DNA of 64,000 bases from Paenibacillus sp. FSL K6-1330 (GCF_037976825.1 NZ_CP150269.1:4539501-4603500), one strand, 5' to 3'; shown: positions 18,189-26,719, counted from the stretch's first letter. Translations and numbers: made by a program. Notes: generated by a model not told the origin, from the letters alone.

Positions 18189-18213
18189 ATACCCGGTGTA
18201 CGGTTGATGAAAC
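18189..18213 (-). promoter_or_regulatory. Sigma-B-like promoter of RNA copy 2
   Basis: GTTTCA-N13-GGGTAT on the minus strand, the same -35 hexamer and spacer as in copy 1. A housekeeping sigma-A -10 could also be read in the TATATAT just downstream. Confidence 0.5.
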
Positions 18214-18251
18214 AGGTGAAGCTTTTCTTTTTTTTGCCCCTGCCAGAACTT

Positions 18252-18995
18252 TTAATTATCCTCGGTCAACACTTCAAGCAATCCGGCCGGAAGCTCATAC
18301 TTGCGGTTGTTGATCTGAATGCTCTTCAGCTCCTCCAGCAGCGAATCATTGCTTTCCGAATCCTTAATGGCCTGTACTTCGTGGTGCAATTGCTCCATCT
18401 GACGGTCCAGCGCGTTAGCCGTATCCGCCGCCTTCTTAAGCTCTTCCAGCAGATGCTGGGGAACCGACTTATTATATTTGTAGAAAATTTTATGCTCCAG
18501 ACTCGCCCAGAAATCCATGGCAATAGTCCGAATTTGGACTTCAACGCATACCTTCTCCACCCGGTCGGAGAAAAAAACAGGCACTTCGACTAACAGATGC
18601 AGGCTTTGGTATCCGTTTGGCTTCGGATTCTTGATATAATCTTTGACGTTCAGGACCGTTAAGTCGCTCTGCTTCTGCAGCATGTCGCTGATTTTGTAAA
18701 TGTCGGTAATGAAGGAGCAGGTGATTCTTAGACCAGCGATGTCTTTAATGTTGTCTTCGATGGAACTGAGAGATATGTTTCCGCCTTTTCGGAGCAGCTT
18801 CTTCATGATGCTCTCCGGCGATTTCAGGCGGGACTTCGTATGTTCGATCGGACTATAATCATGAAGAGCCTGGAACTCCTCTTTTAATATTTCCATTTTG
18901 GTTTCGATCTCATCTAAGGCGAATTTGTATTTCATCATAAATCGGGTAATTTCGTTCCGAATGATTTTGAGCTGTTCGATTTGCATAGAATTCAT
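18252..18995 (-). CDS. Small alarmone synthetase (RelA/SpoT-like, synthetase only)
   Basis: A GTP pyrophosphokinase-family protein of 247 residues with no HD hydrolase and no TGS/ACT domains. It should transfer pyrophosphate from ATP to GTP or GDP to make (p)ppGpp. Synthetase landmarks are RLKSPESIMKKLLRKG, DIAGLRITCSFI, NPKPNGYQSLHLLV and EVQIRTIAMDFWASLEHKI, followed by a C-terminal helix rich in Glu/Lys that probably drives tetramers. The start ATG 18995 is chosen by AAAGGAAG 7 nt upstream; the frame extends to 19058 without a ribosome site. It resembles the YjbM/YwaC group. RNA copy 2 starts directly downstream. Confidence 0.9.
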   Translation of the reverse strand: MNSMQIEQLKIIRNEITRFMMKYKFALDEIETKMEILKEEFQALHDYSPIEHTKSRLKSPESIMKKLLRKGGNISLSSIEDNIKDIAGLRITCSFITDIYKISDMLQKQSDLTVLNVKDYIKNPKPNGYQSLHLLVEVPVFFSDRVEKVCVEVQIRTIAMDFWASLEHKIFYKYNKSVPQHLLEELKKAADTANALDRQMEQLHHEVQAIKDSESNDSLLEELKSIQINNRKYELPAGLLEVLTEDN

Positions 18996-19425
18996 GGGAT
19001 ACTTCCTTTCGATTGTGTGATTCAGAGCCGTGATGACTCGAGTAGTAAATAAAAACAAAACACGCTGCTAACATTCTAGAAGTGCTGTTCCCTCTTTAAA
19101 TAGTAGTTGATTTTGAGGTGCGACTGCAACTTTAGTGCAATGACGTCAAAAAGACGCCGCAACCAGGAGGTTACAACGTCTTTTATCATATGCCAGCTTC
19201 GTAGCGCTTGATATCGTTGTATAAACCATATCTTGCAAGGCGTTTATGCTCGTATTTTATTATCCTATAAATTTCATGAACGTGGTATTATTTCTCGGGC
19301 AATCGCAAAATACTCATGGTTTCGACATCCATTCACGATGGATTTCCCCACTTTCATTCACTCCCATTTTATCGAAAATTAAATATTCCCTCTTGATTTG
19401 GTCTCATATTATCTTCTTCTGAATC
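18996..19425. other. Intergenic region with a terminator
   Basis: No gene was found. AAAAGACG (19149-19156) pairs with CGTCTTTT (19177-19184), with AACC/GGTT inside, and can terminate in both directions. It probably ends the EamA transporter transcript. The remainder is AT-rich and should carry the alarmone synthetase promoter. Confidence 0.6.
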
Positions 19426-20334
19426 TCATCTTTGTACCGCTGGCACCCTGCCCCGCTTCTGCGCCGCCATCTGCGGATACGCAATGCCCAGCAGGATCAC
19501 GATAACCCCGATCCATTGCAGAGCAGTCACCTGCTCGCTCAGCACCAGCACCGAAGCGATAACAGCGACGGGCAGCTCTCCGGCACCAAGGATGGTTGCC
19601 AGTCCTGTGCTGATTTTGGGTGCGCCCAGTGCGAATAGCAGTACGGGCAAAACAACGCCGAATACGCCTAGGATTAAGCCGAACAGCCATAACCCGTTGT
19701 CAAACAGGGATATCTCCGTGTACACTTTTGGCGTGAACAGGATCGTCAGCAGAATCAGACCACCCGTTGAGGTATAGAAGCTCCGGGTAATCGGTGACAT
19801 TTGCGTCTCGACCCGGCCGCTGAAGAAGACAAACAAAGCCATCATCAAGGCCGCAGTCAACCCCAGTAAAGTCCCTTTCCAATTCAATTGGAGCTCGCCT
19901 GCACCCAAAACCCCCCCAGCCATAATCGTTCCTACAAACAGGATGATAACGGAGATGATGGTGGATTTATCCGGCCATTGCCGTTTCACAATGGCTTCGA
20001 TAATGACGCCGATCCAGGTGAATTGAAATAGAAGAACGACGGCAATCGATGCCGGAATGCTCTGAAGGGCAAGGTAATACGTGACGCCTGTAAGACATGT
20101 ACATAACCCAACCCCGGCTAGCCTTAGGAATTGCTTGCTCGTGATCTTTTGACGTCCAAAAAACAGCATTAACAACAGCAGAATGAGCCAGCCTGTCCCG
20201 AATTGGCTGATCATAACCTCCTGAAATAGGAACCCTTCCTGGTAAGCAAGCTTTACCACCGTTGACAGAATACCAAAACAGCAAGCTCCCAGAAATACGT
20301 AGAATGAATTTTTTAATACATGTAACAATTCCAA
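19426..20334 (-). CDS. EamA/DMT family transporter
   Basis: A membrane protein of about 302 residues with ten predicted transmembrane segments in two EamA repeats. The second repeat ends in the typical WIGVIVILLGIAYPQ. Members export amino acids or other metabolites, or import various compounds; the substrate is not predictable here. A GTG at 20346 opens the frame, but GGAGGGAGAG just before the TTG at 20334 (or the TTG at 20328) suggests a start there. The last residues are a short basic tail. It is a single-gene unit behind the sigma-factor terminator. Confidence 0.85.
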   Translation of the reverse strand: MELLHVLKNSFYVFLGACCFGILSTVVKLAYQEGFLFQEVMISQFGTGWLILLLLMLFFGRQKITSKQFLRLAGVGLCTCLTGVTYYLALQSIPASIAVVLLFQFTWIGVIIEAIVKRQWPDKSTIISVIILFVGTIMAGGVLGAGELQLNWKGTLLGLTAALMMALFVFFSGRVETQMSPITRSFYTSTGGLILLTILFTPKVYTEISLFDNGLWLFGLILGVFGVVLPVLLFALGAPKISTGLATILGAGELPVAVIASVLVLSEQVTALQWIGVIVILLGIAYPQMAAQKRGRVPAVQR

Positions 20335-20354
20335 CTCTCCCTCCACAACAAAAA

Positions 20355-20405
20355 AACCCCGCTTTTCACTGTTTTGGAGACCAGAAAACAGTAAAAAGTG
20401 GGGTT
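20355..20405 (-). terminator. Terminator of the sigma-factor fusion gene
   Basis: A long stem, AACCCCACTTTTTACTGTTTT against AAAACAGTGAAAAGCGGGGTT with two mismatches, is followed by seven T on the minus strand. It lies about 90 nt after the stop at 20498. Confidence 0.88.
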
Positions 20406-20497
20406 GACTCTGTTAGATATTGAATTATGGTCTTATCTTAAGACAAAACCTCAACATTGTAAATACCAAACGGGGTAAGTTTGTATCCAACCACTAT

Positions 20498-22246
20498 TTA
20501 TGAAGACAACTTTGCAAAGATCTCTCTCAATTTAGCAACAGCTTCGATCTCCAGAGCTTTAATATCCTCTACCAGTGATATCGCCTTCGTTGCTTGCTCC
20601 CCCGAATTAGGCTCTCCACCTACCGGGAATGGGAACAACTGATGCAGGACACTGAATTTCTCACACATACCTGTATATAACACGCTGGCTTCTTTAAACT
20701 GCTGCGTGAGCTCCGGTCCTTCCTTATTCGCATCCGGCCAAGCTGCAATCAGTTCCTTGAAGAACTCAGCAGCGTAATACCGGGCATCTCTTAATACCTC
20801 GATGTTGTAAGCATGACCGTTCGGTTCTATCTTCCGCCCCTGCAGCGATTTAACCCAAGCATCATATGCCGCAATCCCCTTCACTGCCGTCGGCACCACG
20901 CTTTCTTTCCCTTCATATTGCTCGATGGCGGTTTCAAGCGCAAGTCGAAGCTGCTGCTGAAGCGTTAAATCAACGGAGCCCTCAATAGCCAGAACAAATA
21001 GATCTTCCATCACGCTTCTGCCGAGATTTTCGTAGGGCAGCGTATCCACTCTGCCGCATACTTCCCCATAGAGAGTTCTCGTTTCATCGTCGTAACCATA
21101 CAGTGTACCAAATTCCGGGAAGAATATATCCCAAGCCAGCACAGGGTATCCCCGGTCTAGTGAAGCATGAATCAGATCAAGGGCCCTTGGCAGCTCCTGA
21201 TGAATGCTGCGCTTGCTCATGGCACTCTTCTCCAAAGCGGTTGGATCCAGCAGATTGGCATTGGTGCCGACGCCGTCCGACATGCCATCTACAAACTTGG
21301 AATGGAACCCGATATTATGAAGGCCCCGAGATAATACTTCACCAAAAAAATACGACGTTGGACCTGCAATGTGAACTTCATCCGGGATGATGTTGATCCG
21401 GAATGCATGACCTGTAAGCCCCATGACCATCGGCAGGGATAACTTCCGATCTGTAAATTGAAGCATTTTATACGTGGCATCCGCAGCGGTTGTCCAAGTT
21501 TTGATTTCTTTCAACGGTCCTTCATAAGGCAGAATCTTCTTTTTCATAATTCCCAAGTCCCTTCTCATCTTAATATAAGAGTCAACGGTGACGCGGATTT
21601 TTTCTTGGATCACTTTCTTCCGTGATCTCGAAATAATCTGATACACATTGGCCGAAGAGAGCTGAAACAAGTTGGCAATTTCTTGCGGAGACAGCTGATC
21701 GAAAAAATGGGATTCGAAAATAAGCCGTTCGCGTGGCTTCAGACATTGAATGATGTCCGTTAAAAAGCGCAGCGTCTCTTGCTGGACGATCCGTTCCTCC
21801 GGAACGTGGAATCCAGCGGCAGCTTCGGTTGCAGAATGACGGAGCCTGCCCAGAATACTGTCCAGATTGTTCCACTGATCTGAACTCCCGGCACCATCAG
21901 CTCTTCCCCTGCCTTCAAGCTCGGTGAATGTCTGCTCTTTCATCGCAGGGCTTCCCTTAAGGCGGGTATAGGCCTGATTCCGGACGATTCGCTGCACCCA
22001 CGGTAAGAACCGCCGGGCATCGACCAGTTTCCCCAGATGCATGAACGCACGGATAAGTGCATCCTGTACAACGTCCTCTGCCAGGTAGGACTCCCGGGTT
22101 ATAGCTCTGGCATAGCCATAAACCTTGGACCGATGACGCCGAACAAGCTCCCCGAATGCTTCCCGCTCCCCTGCCTGCGCATATTTCACCAACTCCTGAT
22201 CCTCCATCTCATCCCACTGGACCCTGCTGTCTGCTGTCGTTTCCAA
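20498..22246 (-). CDS. ECF-type sigma factor fused to a C39/BtrH-like domain
   Basis: About 582 residues, roughly three times a normal ECF sigma factor. Residues about 15-95 are sigma region 2 (AGEREAFGELVRRHRSKVY and YLAEDVVQDALIRAF). Residues about 160-215 are region 4 with its helix-turn-helix (LSPQEIANLFQLSSANVYQI). The remaining ~350 residues look like the N-terminal domain of BtrH and related papain-like/C39-like folds (GLTGHAFRI, GPTSYFFGEVLS, GYPVLAWDIFFPEFGTLYGY). No obvious catalytic Cys-His pair is seen. This tail could act as a ligand sensor or anti-sigma-like module (inference). AGAGGG 9 nt before TTG 22246 gives the start; a TTG at 22312 is the alternative. Confidence 0.75.
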   Translation of the reverse strand: METTADSRVQWDEMEDQELVKYAQAGEREAFGELVRRHRSKVYGYARAITRESYLAEDVVQDALIRAFMHLGKLVDARRFLPWVQRIVRNQAYTRLKGSPAMKEQTFTELEGRGRADGAGSSDQWNNLDSILGRLRHSATEAAAGFHVPEERIVQQETLRFLTDIIQCLKPRERLIFESHFFDQLSPQEIANLFQLSSANVYQIISRSRKKVIQEKIRVTVDSYIKMRRDLGIMKKKILPYEGPLKEIKTWTTAADATYKMLQFTDRKLSLPMVMGLTGHAFRINIIPDEVHIAGPTSYFFGEVLSRGLHNIGFHSKFVDGMSDGVGTNANLLDPTALEKSAMSKRSIHQELPRALDLIHASLDRGYPVLAWDIFFPEFGTLYGYDDETRTLYGEVCGRVDTLPYENLGRSVMEDLFVLAIEGSVDLTLQQQLRLALETAIEQYEGKESVVPTAVKGIAAYDAWVKSLQGRKIEPNGHAYNIEVLRDARYYAAEFFKELIAAWPDANKEGPELTQQFKEASVLYTGMCEKFSVLHQLFPFPVGGEPNSGEQATKAISLVEDIKALEIEAVAKLREIFAKLSS

Positions 22247-22316
22247 TTGCTCAAACCCTCTTTCGTATCGTTGACTACTTATATGACCAGAGAAGTTCGT
22301 TTTTTCTGACAAAGTA

Positions 22317-22568
22317 ATTGAGAAATATTATCTGACTTTTATAATACATAAAAAACGTTCCAAGATGACCCCTAAACCTCGGTCACTCGAAACGTTTTTT
22401 TAACAACATGGCTCGCTTAGATTACATCCGCGGCTGCTTGGTGAACTTCCCGGTGAAAATGCCCGGGTTCAGGACGTGTTAGGCCCAGGTGCTCCCGCAG
22501 CGTCGTTCCGCTGTATTCAGTCCGGAACAAGCCCCAACCGCTGGTAAAGGTTGTCAAACCTTTTTTTC
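22317..22568. other. GC-rich, hairpin-rich region bracketed by two terminators
   Basis: A sigma-A-like promoter on the plus strand (TTGAGA-N16-TATAAT, 22318-22345) faces a two-way terminator (about 22350-22401, AACGTT/AACGTT arms with T runs). Next comes a GC-rich stretch with stems TGAAC..CCCGG/CCCGGG..TTCA and GTTCCG/CGGAAC, then a second plus-strand terminator (AAAGGTT-GTCA-AACCTTT plus T run, 22546-22568). On the minus strand a 46-codon ORF (22557-22417) is open but lacks a good ribosome site. It could be a small RNA, a leader of the divergent genes or a decayed gene. Confidence 0.4.
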
Positions 22569-22735
22569 ATTCCACGCCCAAGTCATATATGTCAGAATAT
22601 AGTCCTTACAGGCAATGGACAAAAGCTGCCTAATAATGCGACAATATAATCTGCATGTCATATCTTATATTGTAAGAATTTTGCACAACTAAACGCGAAG
22701 AAGCAACATTGCACTTATAGGAAGGGAACGAAAGC

Positions 22736-23308
22736 ATGGCTCAATTATTTTTCAAGTACGGCTCCATGAACAGTGGTAAATCCATCGAGATTTTGAAAGT
22801 CGCCCATAACTATGAAGAACAGAACAAACCGGTACTCCTCTTTACGTCCGCTATCGATGACCGGGATGCCGTTGGATATGTATCCTCACGAATCGGCCTG
22901 CGCCGCGAAGCGATACCTATATCCGATACAACCGACATCTACGGGATTGTGAAGGATCATCAGCCTAAGCCATACTGCGTTCTGGTTGACGAATGCCAGT
23001 TCCTGTCCAAGGACAGCATCCTGCAGCTCGTTCGGATTGTAGATGAGCTTAACGTGCCTGTCATGGGCTTCGGGTTGAAGAATGATTTTCGGAACGAGCT
23101 GTTTGAAGGCAGCCGCTGGATGCTGATTTACGCTGATAAAATCGAGGAAATGAAGACGATCTGCTGGTTCTGTGAGCGCAAAGCGATCATGAACCTTCGC
23201 GTCATTGACGGTAAGCCCGTGTATGCCGGTGAGCAGATCCTGATTGGTGGGAATGATACCTACTTCCCTGTTTGTCGCAAATGTCATACCAATCCCCCTT
23301 TATCATAG
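22736..23308 (+). CDS. tdk: Thymidine kinase, type II
   Basis: Phosphorylates thymidine with ATP in the salvage pathway. It has 190 residues, as usual for the type II (tetrameric) enzyme. The Walker A motif is GSMNSGKS near the N-terminus, the Walker B-like [10 protein letters not shown] is in the middle, and the structural zinc site is formed by CWFC and CRKC, with the lasso region between. Start ATG behind AGGAAGGG. A small conserved-looking gene follows on the same strand after 50 nt. Confidence 0.95.
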   Translation: MAQLFFKYGSMNSGKSIEILKVAHNYEEQNKPVLLFTSAIDDRDAVGYVSSRIGLRREAIPISDTTDIYGIVKDHQPKPYCVLVDECQFLSKDSILQLVRIVDELNVPVMGFGLKNDFRNELFEGSRWMLIYADKIEEMKTICWFCERKAIMNLRVIDGKPVYAGEQILIGGNDTYFPVCRKCHTNPPLS

Positions 23309-23358
23309 GACGTTTTCACAAGCAATCCACCATTCAAACGTAAGGAGTAGGATGACCC

Positions 23359-23571
23359 ATGCCGATAGTCAGACCGCTATTAACCGACCAAGACTTTCAG
23401 GAAGTGATGGAGCAGCAGATCCGTATACGCATCTTCAAGGATAATCATCTGATTGATTCCGGCAGTCTCGTCATCCGCTTCACTGACGAAACCGTCATTA
23501 CACAATCCAGCGTCAGCTCGCTCGGCTATCATAAGCGGGATGAATGCGAATTTTTTGAAGTACGGAAATAA
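23359..23571 (+). CDS. Small hypothetical protein downstream of tdk
   Basis: 70 residues, with a good AAGGAG site before the ATG. It begins MPIVRPLLTDQDFQEVM, has a predicted beta-rich core (IRIRIFKDNHLIDSGSLVIRF) and ends in acidic and basic residues. There is no signal peptide and no membrane segment. I do not recognise the family; a small DNA/RNA-binding or regulatory fold is possible. It is probably co-transcribed with tdk, and the hairpin at 23584 follows it directly. Confidence 0.7.
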   Translation: MPIVRPLLTDQDFQEVMEQQIRIRIFKDNHLIDSGSLVIRFTDETVITQSSVSSLGYHKRDECEFFEVRK

Positions 23572-23583
23572 GAAATGATAGAT

Positions 23584-23647
23584 GGATTGCCTGAGTGATT
23601 CATGATAGACCTCTTCTACGAAGATCTATCAGGGCCTCAGGCAATCC
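23584..23647 (+). terminator. Terminator after the tdk unit
   Basis: GGATTGCCTGAG pairs with CTCAGGCAATCC, with a second inner stem TGATAGA/TCTATCA. It is followed by a T-rich stretch. Confidence 0.8.
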
Positions 23648-23689
23648 TTCTTTATCTCAGGGAGAGAGCCGCATATAGCGGCCACAAAA

Positions 23690-23731
23690 AACAGCGGCCT
23701 TCTGCAGAACGATCTGCAAAAAACCGCTGTT
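23690..23731 (-). terminator. Terminator of the YitT-family gene
   Basis: AACAGCGG pairs with CCGCTGTT around an inner CTGCAGA/TCTGCAG-type stem. A T run follows on the minus strand, 40 nt after the stop at 23771. Confidence 0.8.
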
Positions 23732-23770
23732 CGTTAATCAACCTATCACACTAAGAGCGTCGCTTGTACC

Positions 23771-24637
23771 CTAGTGAATATCAGACTTGGCCATGCTCCC
23801 ACCCAGCACATCCGCGACATTTTGAATCGAAATAAATGCGTTCTTATCAATTTCCTGCACAACCGTCTTCAGCTTCGCAATCTCCAGCCGGGTGATGACG
23901 CAATAAATCATCTGCGTATCCTCTTTGGAATACCCGCCCTTGGCATAGATCATGGTCGTGCTGCGGCCCAGACGCTGCATGATGGCATTTGAAATTTCTT
24001 CGTATTCATTGGATATAATCGTAACGGATTTGGACTCGTCCAAGCCCTCTACCACTATATCCATCACTTTTGCCGCTATGTAGTATGAGAAGATCGAATA
24101 CATGGCCGAATCTGCACCAAATACAAACCCTGCCGTAATAAAAATAAACACGTTGATAATCATGATGATTTGTCCGACCGGCATCCGCAGCTTTTTGGAC
24201 AGCAGGATAGCAACGATCTCCGTACCGTCGAGCGCTCCGCCATAACGGATGACAAGACCTACCCCCAGCCCGAGAACCAAACCACCGAACAGCACCGCTA
24301 AAATTTTCTCGTTCGTAAACGGGTCTACATGATGCAGGAGGGTTGTCGCCACTGACAATACCACAATCCCGTATAATGTGGAAAATGCGAACGTTTTACC
24401 GATCTGCTTGTAACCGATGAACAGAAACGGTAAGTTGATAATAAACAGGAACACACCCAGATTGATGGGCGTAATCGATGATAATACGATGGAAATACCG
24501 GTAATACCACCGTCGATAATTTCGTTGGGCACCAGGAATATTTCAAGCGCCACAGCCATCAGAATTGCACCGATGGTGATAAAGATGAACCGTTTCAGAA
24601 TTTCACCGACTGTCAGATTTTTGTGTTTTTTGACCAT
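23771..24637 (-). CDS. YitT family membrane protein (DUF161/DUF2179)
   Basis: 288 residues. Five to six transmembrane segments fill residues about 15-190 (with the typical PNEIIDGGITGISI early and GGALDGTEIVAIL in the middle). A cytosolic DUF2179 domain of about 80 residues follows (SNEYEEISNAIMQRLGRSTT, YCVITRLEIAKLK). The function is unknown; transport is suspected. AAAGGAG 6-7 nt before the ATG fixes the start. It is a single-gene unit with its own terminator. Confidence 0.9.
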   Translation of the reverse strand: MVKKHKNLTVGEILKRFIFITIGAILMAVALEIFLVPNEIIDGGITGISIVLSSITPINLGVFLFIINLPFLFIGYKQIGKTFAFSTLYGIVVLSVATTLLHHVDPFTNEKILAVLFGGLVLGLGVGLVIRYGGALDGTEIVAILLSKKLRMPVGQIIMIINVFIFITAGFVFGADSAMYSIFSYYIAAKVMDIVVEGLDESKSVTIISNEYEEISNAIMQRLGRSTTMIYAKGGYSKEDTQMIYCVITRLEIAKLKTVVQEIDKNAFISIQNVADVLGGSMAKSDIH

Positions 24638-24745
24638 GCCATTCTCCTTTTGTATCTTTTTTCACACGAAGTGCCTGTCGAAGAACCATTGTATTAAAAA
24701 AAGGAATGACATGTCAATGTTGACAGGCAAAGTGACATGGGTCTT

Positions 24746-25354
24746 TTAGGCCATTGCCTTGTCATCCAGACATAAAGAACGCAGATGCTGATCGATAATC
24801 CTCTCGATCTTTTCTGTGGCGAGCTGCTGCGGCCTCATGATATGGTGTATCGCTAACCCATCCACCAATGCGTATATTCGTTCCTTCTCATATTCAAGAT
24901 CCAACTCCGGTTTAGCCAGCTTATGGGCAACCAGCGTATCCACCACATAATGGCACGCCTTGGTTAAACCATCGTACATATGATCAGTCATTATTCTTAA
25001 CTCGGGATAGACTAGCGCTTTGGCAACAAACGACATCCACACCTCCATTTCCATCGTCCTATCCTCATCCATCGGCAGAAATTGCATCAACACTTGCTTT
25101 ACATCCTCAAACACGGGTCCGTTCAAGGATAGTGAAGAAAAACGTTCTTCAATCCGTTCGATAATAAGCTTCATACAGAAAGTCAACAGCTCAGCCTGGC
25201 TGGTAAAATAGTGCCTCAGCGAACCTACGGATAATCCCGCCTCTTCCGCGATATTGCGCACCGTCGCTTTTTCGAGTCCACCCCTCTGAATCACCCGCAG
25301 GGCAGCCTCAGCGACCCGTTGTCTTTGTTTATCATGATCTACGATTTTCGGCAT
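24746..25354 (-). CDS. TetR family transcriptional regulator
   Basis: About 202 residues. The N-terminal TetR helix-turn-helix spans residues about 8-55 (QRVAEAALRVIQRGGLEKATVRNIAEEAG, quoted here in parts: VAEAALRVI, ATVRNIAEEAGLSVGSLRHYF). The rest is a helical ligand-binding and dimer domain with PF13977-like features. It resembles the BetI/QacR-like group. The ATG at 25354 lies only 6 nt after a TATAAT box, so the transcript may be leaderless; a GTG at 25369 is the alternative start. The target is unknown. The palindrome near the MFS gene at 8282 is too far away for a firm link. Confidence 0.87.
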   Translation of the reverse strand: MPKIVDHDKQRQRVAEAALRVIQRGGLEKATVRNIAEEAGLSVGSLRHYFTSQAELLTFCMKLIIERIEERFSSLSLNGPVFEDVKQVLMQFLPMDEDRTMEMEVWMSFVAKALVYPELRIMTDHMYDGLTKACHYVVDTLVAHKLAKPELDLEYEKERIYALVDGLAIHHIMRPQQLATEKIERIIDQHLRSLCLDDKAMA

Positions 25355-25360
25355 AATCCC

Positions 25361-25390
25361 ATTATACACTCCCGGTTTTTTTTAATACAA
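25361..25390 (-). promoter_or_regulatory. Promoter placing the start codon at +1 (TetR gene)
   Basis: On the minus strand, TTGTAT (25385-25390), an 18-nt spacer and TATAAT (25361-25366) are followed by 6 nt and then the ATG of the TetR gene. No Shine-Dalgarno sequence lies between. Confidence 0.55.
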
Positions 25391-25559
25391 CGTACTATAA
25401 ACAACATTTCAGTTTCCTAGGTTTGCTTCTACAATGCCTATCCTCGTAAAAATAGGTTCTCTCTATGGAACACCTTGGTAGAACCAATACTATATATATT
25501 AATGTCAAAAAGAATCGTGAACACGCTCAGTGTGTTCTTAGGAGAGGAGCGAGTTTGTC

Positions 25560-26531
25560 ATTCGCACATTAACTGAATCGAAGGCTAGGCATGGTGTCTC
25601 TCGGGCATTCCGTGATCGAGAGGGCCGTTTAAACCTGCTCTGGCGTGTCGTCCTTGGATGGCTGGCTTTTGTTACAGGGCTCGGACTAGCGGTTGTGATA
25701 GCCACGACAGCGAGTTCCTACGAGATCCCCACGCTCGGGCTGCAAATCCTCCTTGCAGTCGTAACAACAAGTGTATCCGTACCGCTGATTTATCTGCTTA
25801 GGCGTTATGTCGACCAGCGTCCCTGGAGCGGCCTTGGTCTTAGCTCCCCTCCTTCCGGGTTTCGTTATTTCATTCTCGGCATTGCTCTCCTTGCCCTGGT
25901 CACAGCAGCAGCCTTGCTGATTGGCAGTGCCGCCGGGTGGCTCCGAATCGTGGCATTCCACTTCCCTGTCGCTACGATGCTCGTTATCCTCATCAACGTT
26001 CCCATTGCTTTTTTCTATGAAGCCTTTCCTGAAGAATTAACCTTCCGCGGTTATGTGTTTCGGAACCTGAACACCCGTTTTTCGCGCTGGCTTGCGCTGA
26101 TCCTTCAGGTCGTGTTATTCGTACTTGCACCTATCGCCGTAACGGGATTCATGGTAGCCACAGGAATAGGTACATGGGATCTGATTACGGTGGAGTATAT
26201 CATCAATTTAATTGCTTTTGGTACGGTATTGCAGCTGTGCCGCATCGTATCCAACAATCTATGGATGAATATTGGCTTTCACCTAGCCTGGCTGGAGATG
26301 ATCCGGTATGTCGTGGTGCCTTCGAATTATGCATTCATCGAGATTGAATACCTTTCTATATGGGGCAATTATATGGTCACGATCGGTTCGGTCATCATCG
26401 GAATTATTCTCTTGGTTGTGTGGTCACTGCGGAGCAAGAATCAAATCGATTGGAACGGGACCGAGCCGGATCTTCCTCCAGATTCGAATCCAAAAACCAA
26501 GGAATCTGCGATGCCCACCCATTCTGGATAA
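25560..26531 (+). CDS. CPBP family intramembrane metalloprotease
   Basis: A membrane protein with about seven or eight hydrophobic segments and the CPBP/CAAX-protease motifs: EAFPEELTFRGYVF (EExxxR) and, later, NIGFHLAW (FHxxW). The glutamates and histidine bind the catalytic zinc. Reading frame and protein character extend well upstream of the first ordinary start (GTG 25695), back to a stop at 25539. The N-terminal part FRDREGRLNLLWRVVLGW is typical of the family. No ATG, GTG or TTG lies in that stretch. I therefore place the start at the ATT 25560, 10 nt after GGAGAGGAG; a frameshift near the start is the alternative. The substrate is unknown. Confidence 0.75.
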   Translation: MRTLTESKARHGVSRAFRDREGRLNLLWRVVLGWLAFVTGLGLAVVIATTASSYEIPTLGLQILLAVVTTSVSVPLIYLLRRYVDQRPWSGLGLSSPPSGFRYFILGIALLALVTAAALLIGSAAGWLRIVAFHFPVATMLVILINVPIAFFYEAFPEELTFRGYVFRNLNTRFSRWLALILQVVLFVLAPIAVTGFMVATGIGTWDLITVEYIINLIAFGTVLQLCRIVSNNLWMNIGFHLAWLEMIRYVVVPSNYAFIEIEYLSIWGNYMVTIGSVIIGIILLVVWSLRSKNQIDWNGTEPDLPPDSNPKTKESAMPTHSG

Positions 26532-26548
26532 CAACCGTTAACGGTTAT

Positions 26549-26585
26549 AGCTCAAACTCTCCGCTATTTTCGGGGAGTTTGAGCT
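26549..26585. terminator. Terminator after the CPBP gene
   Basis: The perfect 11-bp stem AGCTCAAACTC/GAGTTTGAGCT begins 18 nt after the stop and is followed by TTTATGT. Confidence 0.8.
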
Positions 26586-26719
26586 TTATGTGTGATCATC
26601 CATCCGGTCCAATACCTGCAATTTATAATATTGGTTTCCGTTATGCTATAATATATTCCATCCGAGATCGACCAGAAAATACATAATTTTACCCTAGGCA
26701 GGGAGAGGATTTACTCATC

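Noticed and set aside
20355..20405. Possible attenuator of the EamA transporter gene
   Set aside because: The hairpin lies right after the sigma-fusion gene on the same strand and is simply explained as its terminator.
22400..22545. Resemblance to a cobalamin riboswitch (GGTGAAAATGCC and CTCCCGCAGCG)
   Set aside because: Key conserved blocks (GGGAA before the GGTG element and GCCACTG) are missing or out of order, and no B12-related gene follows.
22417..22557. 46-codon minus-strand ORF
   Set aside because: The only start is 1 nt after a poor ribosome site and the sequence is better explained by RNA stems. Kept only as part of the intergenic note.
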